From positions 124,001-188,000 of the forward strand of contig NZ_ABCP01000001.1 of the NCBI RefSeq assembly GCF_000170835.1: 64,000 bases of DNA, written 5' to 3'. Below are positions 24,222-32,749 of the stretch, piece after piece; positions within the stretch are counted from its first letter, which is position 1; the number at the start of each line of letters is the position of its first letter. This DNA is from Marinobacter algicola DG893 (GTDB taxonomy: Bacteria > Pseudomonadota > Gammaproteobacteria > Pseudomonadales > Oleiphilaceae). The notes under the pieces were generated by a model. The model ran no database searches and was not told the DNA's origin. It was given only the letters and a program-made list of their open reading frames with translations. The translations under genes and the position numbers were made by a program.

Positions 24222-24887
24222 ATGCGATTATTGCTCGTTGAGGACGACCGCCTGTTGGCTGATGGGTTAAGTAGGCAACTTGAAAAGGCGGGATTCAGCG
24301 TTGATACAACACACACGGCCAGAGAAGCCATGATGCTGGCAAGACAGGAGGAATACCGTGCCATTATTCTTGACCTTGGCCTGCCCGATGGCAACGGCCT
24401 GGACGTACTGAGAAAATGGAGGAAGGATCACATCGCCTTTCCGGTGTTAATCTTAACCGCGAGGGGTGACTGGCATGATAAAGTCGAAGGACTGAAAGCC
24501 GGGGCCGATGACTACCTCGCCAAACCTTTCCAAACCGAGGAGTTAATCGCCCGACTGAACGCCATTGTGCGCCGTAGCGAAGGCCGCATTCATTCTCTGG
24601 TAAAAGCCGGGCGCTACGAGTTGGACGAAAACCGCCAGAGCCTGAAATCCGACGATGGCACCGAACACAGCCTGACAGGTACCGAATTCCGCCTGCTACG
24701 CTGCCTGATGAGCCGTCCCGGCCAAGTCTTCTCGAAAGAACAGTTAATGGAACAGCTCTATAACCTGAACGATACCCCCAGTGAGAATGTGATCGAAGCC
24801 TACATTCGCAGATTACGGAAGCTGGTCGGCAACGATACTATCTCAACCCGTCGCGGCCAGGGATATCTGTTTAATGACATTGCTTAG
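24222..24887 (+). CDS. OmpR/PmrA-family response regulator
   Basis: A 221-residue regulator. The receiver has the acidic pair EDD, the phospho-acceptor aspartate in AIILDLGLPDG, the threonine in LILTARG and the lysine in LAKPFQ. The C-terminal winged helix ends with TRRGQGYLF. The receiver resembles the PmrA/BasR/QseB group, whose members bind two hexamers separated by five bases; exactly such boxes occur four times in this island. The ATG at 24222 has GAGG upstream; the longer open frame adds 17 unsupported residues. It overlaps the kinase gene by 14 bases. By position it should control the copper oxidase operon. Confidence 0.92.
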   Translation: MRLLLVEDDRLLADGLSRQLEKAGFSVDTTHTAREAMMLARQEEYRAIILDLGLPDGNGLDVLRKWRKDHIAFPVLILTARGDWHDKVEGLKAGADDYLAKPFQTEELIARLNAIVRRSEGRIHSLVKAGRYELDENRQSLKSDDGTEHSLTGTEFRLLRCLMSRPGQVFSKEQLMEQLYNLNDTPSENVIEAYIRRLRKLVGNDTISTRRGQGYLFNDIA

Positions 24888-26226
24888 AAAGCCAGCTTCC
24901 GTAAAAGGTACTCTGCTGGTGCTACTACTGCCTGCAGGCATAGCCCTGATGGGCCTCGCTTGGCTGGTACACGGCTTTCTGTTGGACCGAATGTCCAGGG
25001 AATTCGTTGAGACGAGACTCAAAGATGAAGTGGCATTCCTTGAACACCAGATTCGCGATTCCGACGGCAAACTGGATACCCTTCAGACGGGTGATTATTT
25101 CCAGGAGGTCTTTCACCATGCCTTTGCTATACATTCACCGTCAAGAACCATAATTTCACCGGATTCCTGGGCGCCAGTATTGATGTCACTGATTGAATCT
25201 GGGCAGGACGGAACCCATCGTGTGCAGGACTCTGGAAAGGCCGATACGCCAGCCGATATTCTGGCTTACCGGAAGTCATTTCGCGTGGGCGACACACCCG
25301 TCGTGGTCATTGTGTCCGAGGATCTGGGTGCATTGAAACGCAGCCAGGCCGAGCTGCACGCATGGACTGCAATCGTCTCCATATTGCTCATTTTACTGCT
25401 GGTCGCCGTGATCTGGTTCGGTATTAACCTGTCCATGCGTCCCGTTGTAGCCCTCAGGGCTACGCTAAAGCGACTTCAGGATGGCAAAGTCTCGCGGATT
25501 CATGTCGAAGCACCGGAAGAATTCCGCCCCCTGGTACAACAGCTCAACCAACTTCTCGACTCACTGGATCAACGACTGGAACGCTCACGGGACGCATTGG
25601 CAAATCTCTCTCACAGCGTGAAAACCCCGATTGCAGCAGTCCGACAGATTCTTGAGGATACCAGCCGCCCATTATCCGACGAACTACGGCTCGAGATGAC
25701 CGCAAGGCTCAACGACATCGACAAACAGCTCGAAGCCGAAATGCGACGGAGCCGCTTTGCAGGCCCACAGGTCGGGAAAAGCGCCTATCCCATGAAACAG
25801 GCCCGGGATCTGGTGTGGATGCTGGGACGACTGTACACGGAAAGATCTTTCGAACTGTCGAGCTCCCTCCCCGACGATGCACGCTGGCCGGTCGAAGAGC
25901 ACGACCTGAATGAAATCATGGGGAATCTCTTGGATAACGCGGGCAAATGGTCAAAACGCTGCGTAGAGCTTTCACTGTCGCAAGACTCTGGCCGGCTGAA
26001 CATAGAAGTCGTGGATGATGGCCCGGGGGTCACAGACGCCGAAATCGGCAAGCTCGGCCAAAGAGGGCTGCGACTTGACGAGCAAACGCCAGGCCACGGT
26101 CTCGGACTCGCCATTGTGCGTGACATTGTCGAACGCTACGGCGGAAACCTTCATTTTTCCGCTGCGACTGAGTGCGGACTGCGCGTGATGGTGGAAATAC
26201 CCAGCCCAGCATTGGTCACGAGGTAG
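24874..26226 (+). CDS. Sensor histidine kinase of the copper-island two-component system
   Basis: A 450-residue inner-membrane kinase. Two transmembrane helices (about residues 13-33 and 165-188) flank a periplasmic sensor of about 130 residues. The H-box is NLSHSVKTP, the N-box is NLLDNAGKWS, and glycine boxes are DDGPGV and GHGLGLAI. The periplasmic part has a few His and Met residues (VFHHAFAIH) that could sense metal, but it does not match CusS in a way I can recognise. The start overlaps the response regulator. Its signal is most likely periplasmic copper, by context. Confidence 0.92.
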   Translation: MTLLRKPASVKGTLLVLLLPAGIALMGLAWLVHGFLLDRMSREFVETRLKDEVAFLEHQIRDSDGKLDTLQTGDYFQEVFHHAFAIHSPSRTIISPDSWAPVLMSLIESGQDGTHRVQDSGKADTPADILAYRKSFRVGDTPVVVIVSEDLGALKRSQAELHAWTAIVSILLILLLVAVIWFGINLSMRPVVALRATLKRLQDGKVSRIHVEAPEEFRPLVQQLNQLLDSLDQRLERSRDALANLSHSVKTPIAAVRQILEDTSRPLSDELRLEMTARLNDIDKQLEAEMRRSRFAGPQVGKSAYPMKQARDLVWMLGRLYTERSFELSSSLPDDARWPVEEHDLNEIMGNLLDNAGKWSKRCVELSLSQDSGRLNIEVVDDGPGVTDAEIGKLGQRGLRLDEQTPGHGLGLAIVRDIVERYGGNLHFSAATECGLRVMVEIPSPALVTR

Positions 26227-26324
26227 CAACCCGAAGCATTTGATGGCCCACTTTGTGCTTATTCCTCCCCTAGACACCAAAACCGTCAACATTTCCTCAT
26301 TGGCCATGGGAGGGGAACAACGCC

Positions 26325-26978
26325 ATGTCGCTACTCACATCGCTGATCAAAGCCAGCACCCAGTTCCAGCAGGCCATGGAGAAGAAGCAGCCGGCGGCAT
26401 CAGGTAATGCGTCGCCAAAGCCCACAGCACCGGAGGTGCCGGCCTCTGCAACCGATGACCGGTTTACCCTGTCGGAGCGGGCAAGCTTCGAAACCGGTCG
26501 CCCCAAGTCCAGTCGCTTGCAGATGGCGGAATACAAACAAACCGTCGGGCAGGACCTTGCCTATATGCGGGAAACTCTGCGGCACAAACTTGCCGAGTAC
26601 AAACTGAGCCCGGCAACCAGTGTGGAAGTCTCAAAGAACGACGACGGCAAGATCAGCGTTGGTGGTGGCATACCGGAAGAAAGCCGTAGCCGTATCGAAC
26701 AGGACCTGAACAACAGCAAGCCGTTCGGGGAGGCGTTCAGCCGGCTCAGTGCCAGCGAGCCCACCCTGCACTTTGTGGACAACGCGCTCAAGTTGAACAA
26801 GGCCTACGGCGTGAACAATTCACTGCTGGACACCCTGGTCAGCGAAAACCAGCAATTCAACGGCCTGCAGGACCTGGCGCACCGATACGACAGTCTGCGC
26901 AGAACCATTAATACTGATCAGGCCACCAACTACGCAGACCGCAAAAATTTCGCCCTGAGCCTGAACGCCCGGGCCTGA
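26325..26978 (+). CDS. Hypothetical soluble protein
   Basis: A 217-residue hydrophilic protein with no signal peptide or membrane segment. The first 60 residues are Pro/Ala/Ser-rich and probably disordered (QPAASGNASPKPTAPEVPAS), and the remainder is mostly helical. A well-placed GGAGGGG precedes the ATG, and codon use is like the core genes to the right, so it is a real gene. It converges with yciO, five bases away. The layout of a linker plus helical domain recalls flagellar or anti-sigma-like regulators, but no motif supports a function. Confidence 0.7.
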   Translation: MSLLTSLIKASTQFQQAMEKKQPAASGNASPKPTAPEVPASATDDRFTLSERASFETGRPKSSRLQMAEYKQTVGQDLAYMRETLRHKLAEYKLSPATSVEVSKNDDGKISVGGGIPEESRSRIEQDLNNSKPFGEAFSRLSASEPTLHFVDNALKLNKAYGVNNSLLDTLVSENQQFNGLQDLAHRYDSLRRTINTDQATNYADRKNFALSLNARA

Positions 26979-26983
26979 TTCCG

Positions 26984-27607
26984 TTAAATCCGGAAGGGCT
27001 CGGGATCGCCTTTACCGACGCGAGTTACCTCAGGCGCATCCCCTGTCATGTTCACCACGGTGGTCGCCTCCAGGCCACAAAAACCACCATCGATGATCAG
27101 ATCCAGCTCGTGCTCCAGAGTTTCCCGGATGTCATAAGGATCCGTCATCGGGTCCTCGTCACCCGGCAATATCAGCGTGCTGCTCATGATGGGTTCGCCC
27201 AGTTCCGCCAACAGCGCCTGCACAATGGCGTTGTCCGGCACCCGCATGCCAATGGTCTTGCGTTTGGGGTGCAGCAGGCGGCGCGGTACTTCACTGGTGG
27301 CGTCCAGAATGAATGTGTAAGCCCCCGGCGTGAAGTTCTTGAGTAGCCGATACTGGGTGTTATCAACCTTCGCGAACACGCCGATGTCCGACAGGTCCCG
27401 ACACATCAGGGTGAAGTTGTGCTTGTCATCCAGGCGGCGAATCCGCTTGATCCGGTCCGCTGCCTGCTTGTCACCGAGGTGGCAACCAATGGCGTAGGCG
27501 GAATCCGTCGGGTACACAATAACGCCCCCCTTGCGGAGAATATCCACAGCCTGGTTGATCAGTCGTTTCTGGGGCGTTTCCGGGTGAATCTGGAAGAACT
27601 GGCTCAC
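26984..27607 (-). CDS. yciO: YciO/Sua5/YrdC-family protein
   Basis: A 207-residue cytoplasmic protein of the threonylcarbamoyl-AMP synthase fold. Visible features are GGVIVYPTDSAYAIGC, KRIRRLDDKHNFTLMC, PGAYTFILDAT and RKTIGMRVPDN. The DxKHNF-type segment and length point to the YciO subgroup, which is related to but distinct from the tRNA t6A enzyme TsaC; its own role is not settled. The start is GTG 27605-27607 with GGAGGTGG upstream, and it overlaps the end of bolA by four bases (GTGA), implying coupling. Confidence 0.9.
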   Translation of the reverse strand: MSQFFQIHPETPQKRLINQAVDILRKGGVIVYPTDSAYAIGCHLGDKQAADRIKRIRRLDDKHNFTLMCRDLSDIGVFAKVDNTQYRLLKNFTPGAYTFILDATSEVPRRLLHPKRKTIGMRVPDNAIVQALLAELGEPIMSSTLILPGDEDPMTDPYDIRETLEHELDLIIDGGFCGLEATTVVNMTGDAPEVTRVGKGDPEPFRI

Positions 27608-27948
27608 TGGCCACCTCCGGATGCAAAGGCCGGATCGTTCTTGGAGCCGCCCATGCAATTGGGAGAATCGGGCGCTGCCTGGCCGGACGCCTCCCACTCC
27701 TGTGGTGAATAAACGTGCAGCGCCAGGGCGTGGACGCCACCGGACATTTCGTCCGCCAGTATTTTATAGATGGCCTGGTGGCGCTTGACCTTGCCCTGCC
27801 CCTCAAACTCCGGAGACACCAGGGTCACTTTGAAATGGGTTTCAGAGTTCGGTGGCACGTTGTGTTTGTGGCTCTCGTTTTCAACCATGAGGTGTTGGCT
27901 GTCGAAAGCGCTTGTCAGCTTGTGCTCAATGGCTTGTTGTGTGGACAT
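27604..27948 (-). CDS. bolA: BolA-family protein
   Basis: A 114-residue protein with the BolA fold. Key residues are the HxxH-like region SHKHNVPPNSETHFKV and the conserved RHQAIYKILADEM. BolA proteins pair with monothiol glutaredoxins to handle iron-sulfur clusters and affect cell shape. The C-terminal tail (SPNCMGGSKNDPAFASGGGQ) is longer than in E. coli BolA and contains the protein's only cysteine. It is coupled to yciO. Divergent from topB. Confidence 0.92.
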   Translation of the reverse strand: MSTQQAIEHKLTSAFDSQHLMVENESHKHNVPPNSETHFKVTLVSPEFEGQGKVKRHQAIYKILADEMSGGVHALALHVYSPQEWEASGQAAPDSPNCMGGSKNDPAFASGGGQ

Positions 27949-28071
27949 AAACAGGCCTGCTCCTGATCGAATGTGTTATGGAACAGTCTACTACACCAAA
28001 CGCTGTGTTACCTTGACAGGATACCGACAAAGCGCCATCTTCCATCCCCACCCGAAAACTGCTTCCAACTT

Positions 28072-30237
28072 ATGCGTCTGTACATTGCTGAAAAACCAAG
28101 CCTGGGCCGGGCAATTGCCGCTGCCCTCCCCTCTCCCCATCAGAAGGGGAACGGGTGGATTCGTTGCGGCGACGGAAGCAACGCAAGCACCGTTAGCTGG
28201 TGTATCGGCCACCTGTTGGAACCGGCAGAACCCGGCCAGTACGACCCGCGCTGGAAAAAATGGCGACCGGAAGATTTGCCCCTGTTTCCCGAGCGCTGGG
28301 AGGTGATGCCCAAAGATAGCGTACGCCAGCAGCTCAAAGTACTGGAATCGCTGATCCGCAAGGCAGAGACCATCGTCCACGCCGGCGATCCGGACCGGGA
28401 AGGCCAATTGTTGGTGGACGAAGTCATCCGCTACACAGGCGCCACCTGCCCCGTGCAGCGAATCCTGATCAATGACCTGACTCCGGCGGCGGTGGCAAAG
28501 GCCATCCAGGCACCGAAGGACAATCGTGAATTCCGCCGTTTGTCCCATTCCGCCCTTGCCCGCCAGCGGGCGGACTGGCTCTACGGCATTAATCTTACCC
28601 GTTTCTACACGCTGTCCTACCAGCAGCAGGGTCAGCAGGGCGTGTATTCCGTCGGCCGGGTACAAACCCCGGTGCTGGGGCTAGTGGTGGCGCGGGACAT
28701 CACCATTGAGAACTTCCAGCCGAAACCTTTTTTCCGCGTTCAAGCGACGTGCCACGCAGTGGATGAGGAATCGGACCCGCAAGCGTTTACGGCGCGCTGG
28801 CAGCCTTCTGAAGCCTACCGGGAATATCTGGATGAAGAAGACCGTTTGTTGGACAGCGATGTCGCCAGGCAGATCGCCGAAGCCGTAGAAGGACGGCCTG
28901 GCAAAGTTACGGAATCCCGTTTTCGCGACAGGAACGAAGCGCCGCCCCTGCCGTTCTCACTCTCTGCCCTGCAAATCGAGGCGGGGCGACTGTTCCGCAT
29001 GGGCGCAAAAGACGTACTGGACACCGCCCAGAACCTGTACGAACGCCACCAGTTGATTACCTATCCCCGCTCGGACTGCCGTTATCTGCCGGAAGGTCAT
29101 TTTGACCAGCGTCAGAGTGTGGTGCAGGCCATTGGCAATGTCGCCGGCGAACTGGCGACAGCCTGCGAGGCGACGGACCTGAACCGCCGCACCGAAGCCT
29201 GGAATGACAAAAAGGTGGACGCCCACCATGCCATCATCCCCACGGCCAGAAAGGCGCCCAATGGACGTCTGAGCGAAGCTGAGAAAAACATTTACGAACT
29301 GATCAGCCGGTATTATCTGATGCAGTTCAGCGCCGACGCCATACACCGGGAAGGCAAATTAGCGATCGGGATTGGCGAACACGCATTCAGAGCAACCGAA
29401 ACCGCCGTTCTCCAGCCCGGCTGGAAAACCCTGGAAATTCGTCAGCGGGAAAGCCGACAAGAGGCCGCCAAAGCGCCCCTCCCTCGCCTGGAAAAAGGTG
29501 ACCCGATACTCTGTGACTCTGTGGAGATCGCCGAACGTAAAACCCAGCCACCCCAATATTTCACCGACGCCACGTTGCTGTCAGCGATGACCAACATCGC
29601 CCGTTTTGTCAGCGATCCAGAGCTCCGCAAAACCCTGCGCGAAACTGATGGGCTGGGCACTGAGGCCACACGGGCCGCGATTATTGATACCCTGTTCCGG
29701 CGCGACTATTTATATCGGGACAAGCGCCACATCCGGTCGACACCGAAGGGCAAGGCGTTGATTGATTCGTTGCCGGAGTCCGTCAGCAAGCCGGATATGA
29801 CGGCCATTTGGGAAGCGACCCTGGAAAGTATTCGCCGCGGCGAGGGCAATCCCAAGCAGTTTATTGCAGACCTGAAAGAACAGATACGCGGGTTCATCAA
29901 CACCCCTGAGCAGGAAGCCAGGACTGCCCCACCAGGCGAGGGGCAGCCGCATTGCCCCAAGTGTCGTGCTCCCATGCGCCAGCGCGAGGGCAAGTTTGGT
30001 GCCTTCCATGCCTGTACCCGCTTTCCGGACTGCAAAGGCACGCGGCCCATCGAGGACCAGTCGCCGGCGGATGGCACGGGAGAAAAACCCATTCCCTGCC
30101 CGCACTGCTTTTCGCCTCTGGTGCGCAGAAAAGGCAAAAAAGGCTGGTTCTGGGGCTGCAGCAATTTCCCCGGCTGCCGACAAACACTGGATGACGACAA
30201 CGGAAAACCTGCGATCCGTTTACGCAACACTACATAA
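28072..30237 (+). CDS. topB: DNA topoisomerase III
   Basis: A 721-residue type IA topoisomerase that decatenates DNA. The N-terminal Toprim domain starts MRLYIAEKPSLGRAI and has HAGDPDREGQLLVDE. The catalytic tyrosine is in LITYPRSDCRYL. The C terminus has two four-cysteine zinc modules: CPKCRAPMRQ...CTRFPDC and CPHCFSPLVRR...CSNFPGC. It is longer than E. coli TopB (653 residues), mainly through these modules. I start at ATG 28072, where the conserved Toprim start lies; the frame is open 33 codons further upstream without similarity. Confidence 0.97.
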   Translation: MRLYIAEKPSLGRAIAAALPSPHQKGNGWIRCGDGSNASTVSWCIGHLLEPAEPGQYDPRWKKWRPEDLPLFPERWEVMPKDSVRQQLKVLESLIRKAETIVHAGDPDREGQLLVDEVIRYTGATCPVQRILINDLTPAAVAKAIQAPKDNREFRRLSHSALARQRADWLYGINLTRFYTLSYQQQGQQGVYSVGRVQTPVLGLVVARDITIENFQPKPFFRVQATCHAVDEESDPQAFTARWQPSEAYREYLDEEDRLLDSDVARQIAEAVEGRPGKVTESRFRDRNEAPPLPFSLSALQIEAGRLFRMGAKDVLDTAQNLYERHQLITYPRSDCRYLPEGHFDQRQSVVQAIGNVAGELATACEATDLNRRTEAWNDKKVDAHHAIIPTARKAPNGRLSEAEKNIYELISRYYLMQFSADAIHREGKLAIGIGEHAFRATETAVLQPGWKTLEIRQRESRQEAAKAPLPRLEKGDPILCDSVEIAERKTQPPQYFTDATLLSAMTNIARFVSDPELRKTLRETDGLGTEATRAAIIDTLFRRDYLYRDKRHIRSTPKGKALIDSLPESVSKPDMTAIWEATLESIRRGEGNPKQFIADLKEQIRGFINTPEQEARTAPPGEGQPHCPKCRAPMRQREGKFGAFHACTRFPDCKGTRPIEDQSPADGTGEKPIPCPHCFSPLVRRKGKKGWFWGCSNFPGCRQTLDDDNGKPAIRLRNTT

Positions 30238-30351
30238 CGACACTGAAGCGAAATTGCTGATTTGTAATAATGTGAAGCAGAATTCAATAACTATTCCCCG
30301 CCTTCGTCGGGAAGCCTGAATATGACACTATTTGATGTCGGGAGACGTTTG

Positions 30352-31077
30352 ATGCGAATTGCTCTGCTTGAGGACGAACATGAACAGGCTCAGCACATTC
30401 AGTCTGTGTTGTCCGAGCGCGGGCACCACTGCGACAGCTTTCCGTCTGGCCAGGCATTTCTGAGCGCGGTCCTTCATCGCAGCTATGATCTGTTGGTGAT
30501 GGATTGGCAAATACCCGACATGACCGGCATAGAGGTTCTGGAAAGCGTACGTGCGCAGTTGAACTGGCAGATTCCGGTGGTGTTTCTCACCCAGCGCGAC
30601 AGCGAGACTGATATCGTGCGAGCGCTGGATGCCGGTGCCGATGACTATCTGGCCAAACCTGCTCGCGAGGCAGAACTGGTGGCGCGCATCAATGCGCTGG
30701 CACGTCGCACCAGCCCCGATGCCGAAAAAGAATCGTTGCAGTACGGCCCGTTCGAGATCAATACCCAGCTTCGGACCATTGCGCTTCACGGCAACGTGCT
30801 GACGCTGACGGATAAGGACTTTGACCTGACCCTGTTCCTGTTCCAGAACCAGGGCCGGTTGCTGACCCGTGAGATGCTGCTTGAGCGGGTATGGGGACTG
30901 GCGAAAGACATCAATACCCGTACCGTGGACACGCACATGAGCCGGCTTCGCCGCAGACTGGGCCTTAATCCCGAGAACGGTTTCCGGATCAAGACCATTT
31001 ACCAGCGCGGTTATCGTCTTGAAGCGATGAAAGCCTCCGGCCCGGATGAGACCGTAACGGTCATGGAACAAGCCTGA
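30352..31077 (+). CDS. OmpR-family response regulator of the CHASE2 system
   Basis: A 241-residue regulator. The receiver has LLEDEHEQ, the phospho-acceptor in LLVMDWQIPDMTG, the threonine in VFLTQRD and LAKPA. The winged helix is normal (TRTVDTHMSRLRRRLG, YQRGYRLEA). The ATG at 30352 has GGGAG upstream. It is followed after one base by the FecR/LysM gene, and then the CHASE2 kinase; all three run in the same direction and form an unusual regulator-periplasmic protein-kinase module. Confidence 0.93.
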   Translation: MRIALLEDEHEQAQHIQSVLSERGHHCDSFPSGQAFLSAVLHRSYDLLVMDWQIPDMTGIEVLESVRAQLNWQIPVVFLTQRDSETDIVRALDAGADDYLAKPAREAELVARINALARRTSPDAEKESLQYGPFEINTQLRTIALHGNVLTLTDKDFDLTLFLFQNQGRLLTREMLLERVWGLAKDINTRTVDTHMSRLRRRLGLNPENGFRIKTIYQRGYRLEAMKASGPDETVTVMEQA

Positions 31078-31078
31078 C

Positions 31079-32716
31079 ATGAGTCAATGCGTCACCCTGC
31101 GAACCTTCACCGGTTTGCTGCTACTATTCGGCTCCCTGATGGCGTTGCCAGTACAGGCGGAACTTTCGGTCACCCGGGGTTCCCAGGTGGGCGCCGCTGC
31201 CCAGGAATCCAACGCAACGCCGGAGTGGATCTATACGGTACGACCCGGTGAACATTTTGCGGGGATCGCTGACGCATTGCTGGCCAAAGGTATTCCCGCC
31301 ATTCGCCTGCTCCAGCACAATGGCATCGACAACCCCGCCACGGTGACCAGCGGAGACAACCTGCGAATTCCCCTTGCCTGGCTTCAGCGCCAACCCGACC
31401 CTGCCCGAGTAAACTCGGTGACCGGATCGGTACAACTGATTTCCGGTAGTGACGGCACCAAACGCCCTCTGAACAGCGACTCTCTGATTCGGGTGGGTGA
31501 TGAAATCCAGTCGCAGGCTGGCACGGCCACCATCGAACTTGCTGACGGCTCCGTGGTGCGGATATCACCGCATTCCCGTCTCGCCTTCAATCGCCTGACC
31601 CAGTACGGGAAGTCCGGCATGGTGGACACCCGCCTGCGCCTCAATCAGGGCGAAATCGAAACCCAGGTGAAGCCCGTGATTGAAGGCGGCTCGCGCTTTG
31701 AGATTGAAACGCCCTCCGCTGTGGCGGCGGTCAGGGGCACCATGTTCAGCCTCAGAACCGCGCCCGGCATGACCGATCTACGGGTCACCGAGGGTGAGGT
31801 ATCGTTTGGTCCGCCGGGGCAAACACGCCGAATTCCAGCCGGTTATAGCGCCAGCGTTTCAACCGCAGGTGTGGGTAGAATGAACATCCGCCGCCTGCCC
31901 CCAGCTCCGCAGATCAACCCCCTGCCGCAACAGCTTAAGCAACTTCCGGCACAGCTGAGCTGGGCGCCCAACGGTGCCAACAGCCATCGTGTGGATATCT
32001 TCGATGCCGATTCCGGCCGCTGGATTAACAGCAGCAAGGTCAGCGACAGTAGTTTCGATATTAACCTGCTGGACAATGGCCGCTACGAGATTCACCTTGC
32101 CGCCATCGACAATCGTGGCATGGCTGGCATGCCCGGCGTCATGTCTTTTGAAGTCGATTTACAGGCCCGGACCGCCGCACTGGAACAACCGGAACCAGGT
32201 GCGACCGTTAACGACGACATGCCCGAGTTCCGATGGCAGTTGCGCGGCGAAAACGAAGTCGCCCGGGTGGAAATCTCGGAGAACAAAGACTTTGGAAACA
32301 CGATTGCCACTAGTGAGTGGGCGCCTGATGAAAGCGCGCTTCCTTCTCGACCCCTGACACCCGGGCAATACTACTGGCGGGTGGTCACCGAGGCCGGCGG
32401 CAATTCCGTCGCCACGAGTGAGGCACGCTCACTGGTCGTGAACGGGACCCTCCCACCGGTTCGCATCATCAGTGTCAACTACGTCGACAGCCAGGTAAGA
32501 GTGTTCTGGCAGAAAGTGGATACCGCGACCGATTATCGCCTGCAGCTGTCAGAAGAGCCGGGATTTAACAACATAATCAAAGAGGCGACGCTGTCGGATA
32601 CCACAGCGGCCTTGCGCCTCATTCCCGGAAGACGGTATTTTGTTCGCCTGAAAGCCCTCTCTGACGGTCCGCTTGAAAGCCGGTGGGGACCAGGGAGGGA
32701 ATTGTTTCTGGAATAA
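31079..32716 (+). CDS. Exported LysM + FecR-domain protein with fibronectin-like repeats
   Basis: A 545-residue exported protein. After the signal peptide (LLLLFGSLMALPVQA) comes a LysM-like domain (YTVRPGEHFAGIADAL, GDNLRIPLAWL), then a FecR domain (GSVQLISGSDGTKRPL, VRGTMFSLRTA, VTEGEVSFG) and two or three Ig/fibronectin-like domains (LSWAPNGANSHRVDIF, FRWQLRGENEVARVEIS). LysM binds peptidoglycan and FecR domains pass signals across the envelope. It is encoded between a response regulator and a CHASE2 kinase, so it probably presents an envelope signal to the kinase's periplasmic sensor. Confidence 0.85.
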   Translation: MSQCVTLRTFTGLLLLFGSLMALPVQAELSVTRGSQVGAAAQESNATPEWIYTVRPGEHFAGIADALLAKGIPAIRLLQHNGIDNPATVTSGDNLRIPLAWLQRQPDPARVNSVTGSVQLISGSDGTKRPLNSDSLIRVGDEIQSQAGTATIELADGSVVRISPHSRLAFNRLTQYGKSGMVDTRLRLNQGEIETQVKPVIEGGSRFEIETPSAVAAVRGTMFSLRTAPGMTDLRVTEGEVSFGPPGQTRRIPAGYSASVSTAGVGRMNIRRLPPAPQINPLPQQLKQLPAQLSWAPNGANSHRVDIFDADSGRWINSSKVSDSSFDINLLDNGRYEIHLAAIDNRGMAGMPGVMSFEVDLQARTAALEQPEPGATVNDDMPEFRWQLRGENEVARVEISENKDFGNTIATSEWAPDESALPSRPLTPGQYYWRVVTEAGGNSVATSEARSLVVNGTLPPVRIISVNYVDSQVRVFWQKVDTATDYRLQLSEEPGFNNIIKEATLSDTTAALRLIPGRRYFVRLKALSDGPLESRWGPGRELFLE

Positions 32717-32749
32717 CCCACAACTTCCTGATACCCGACAGCAGGCCTC

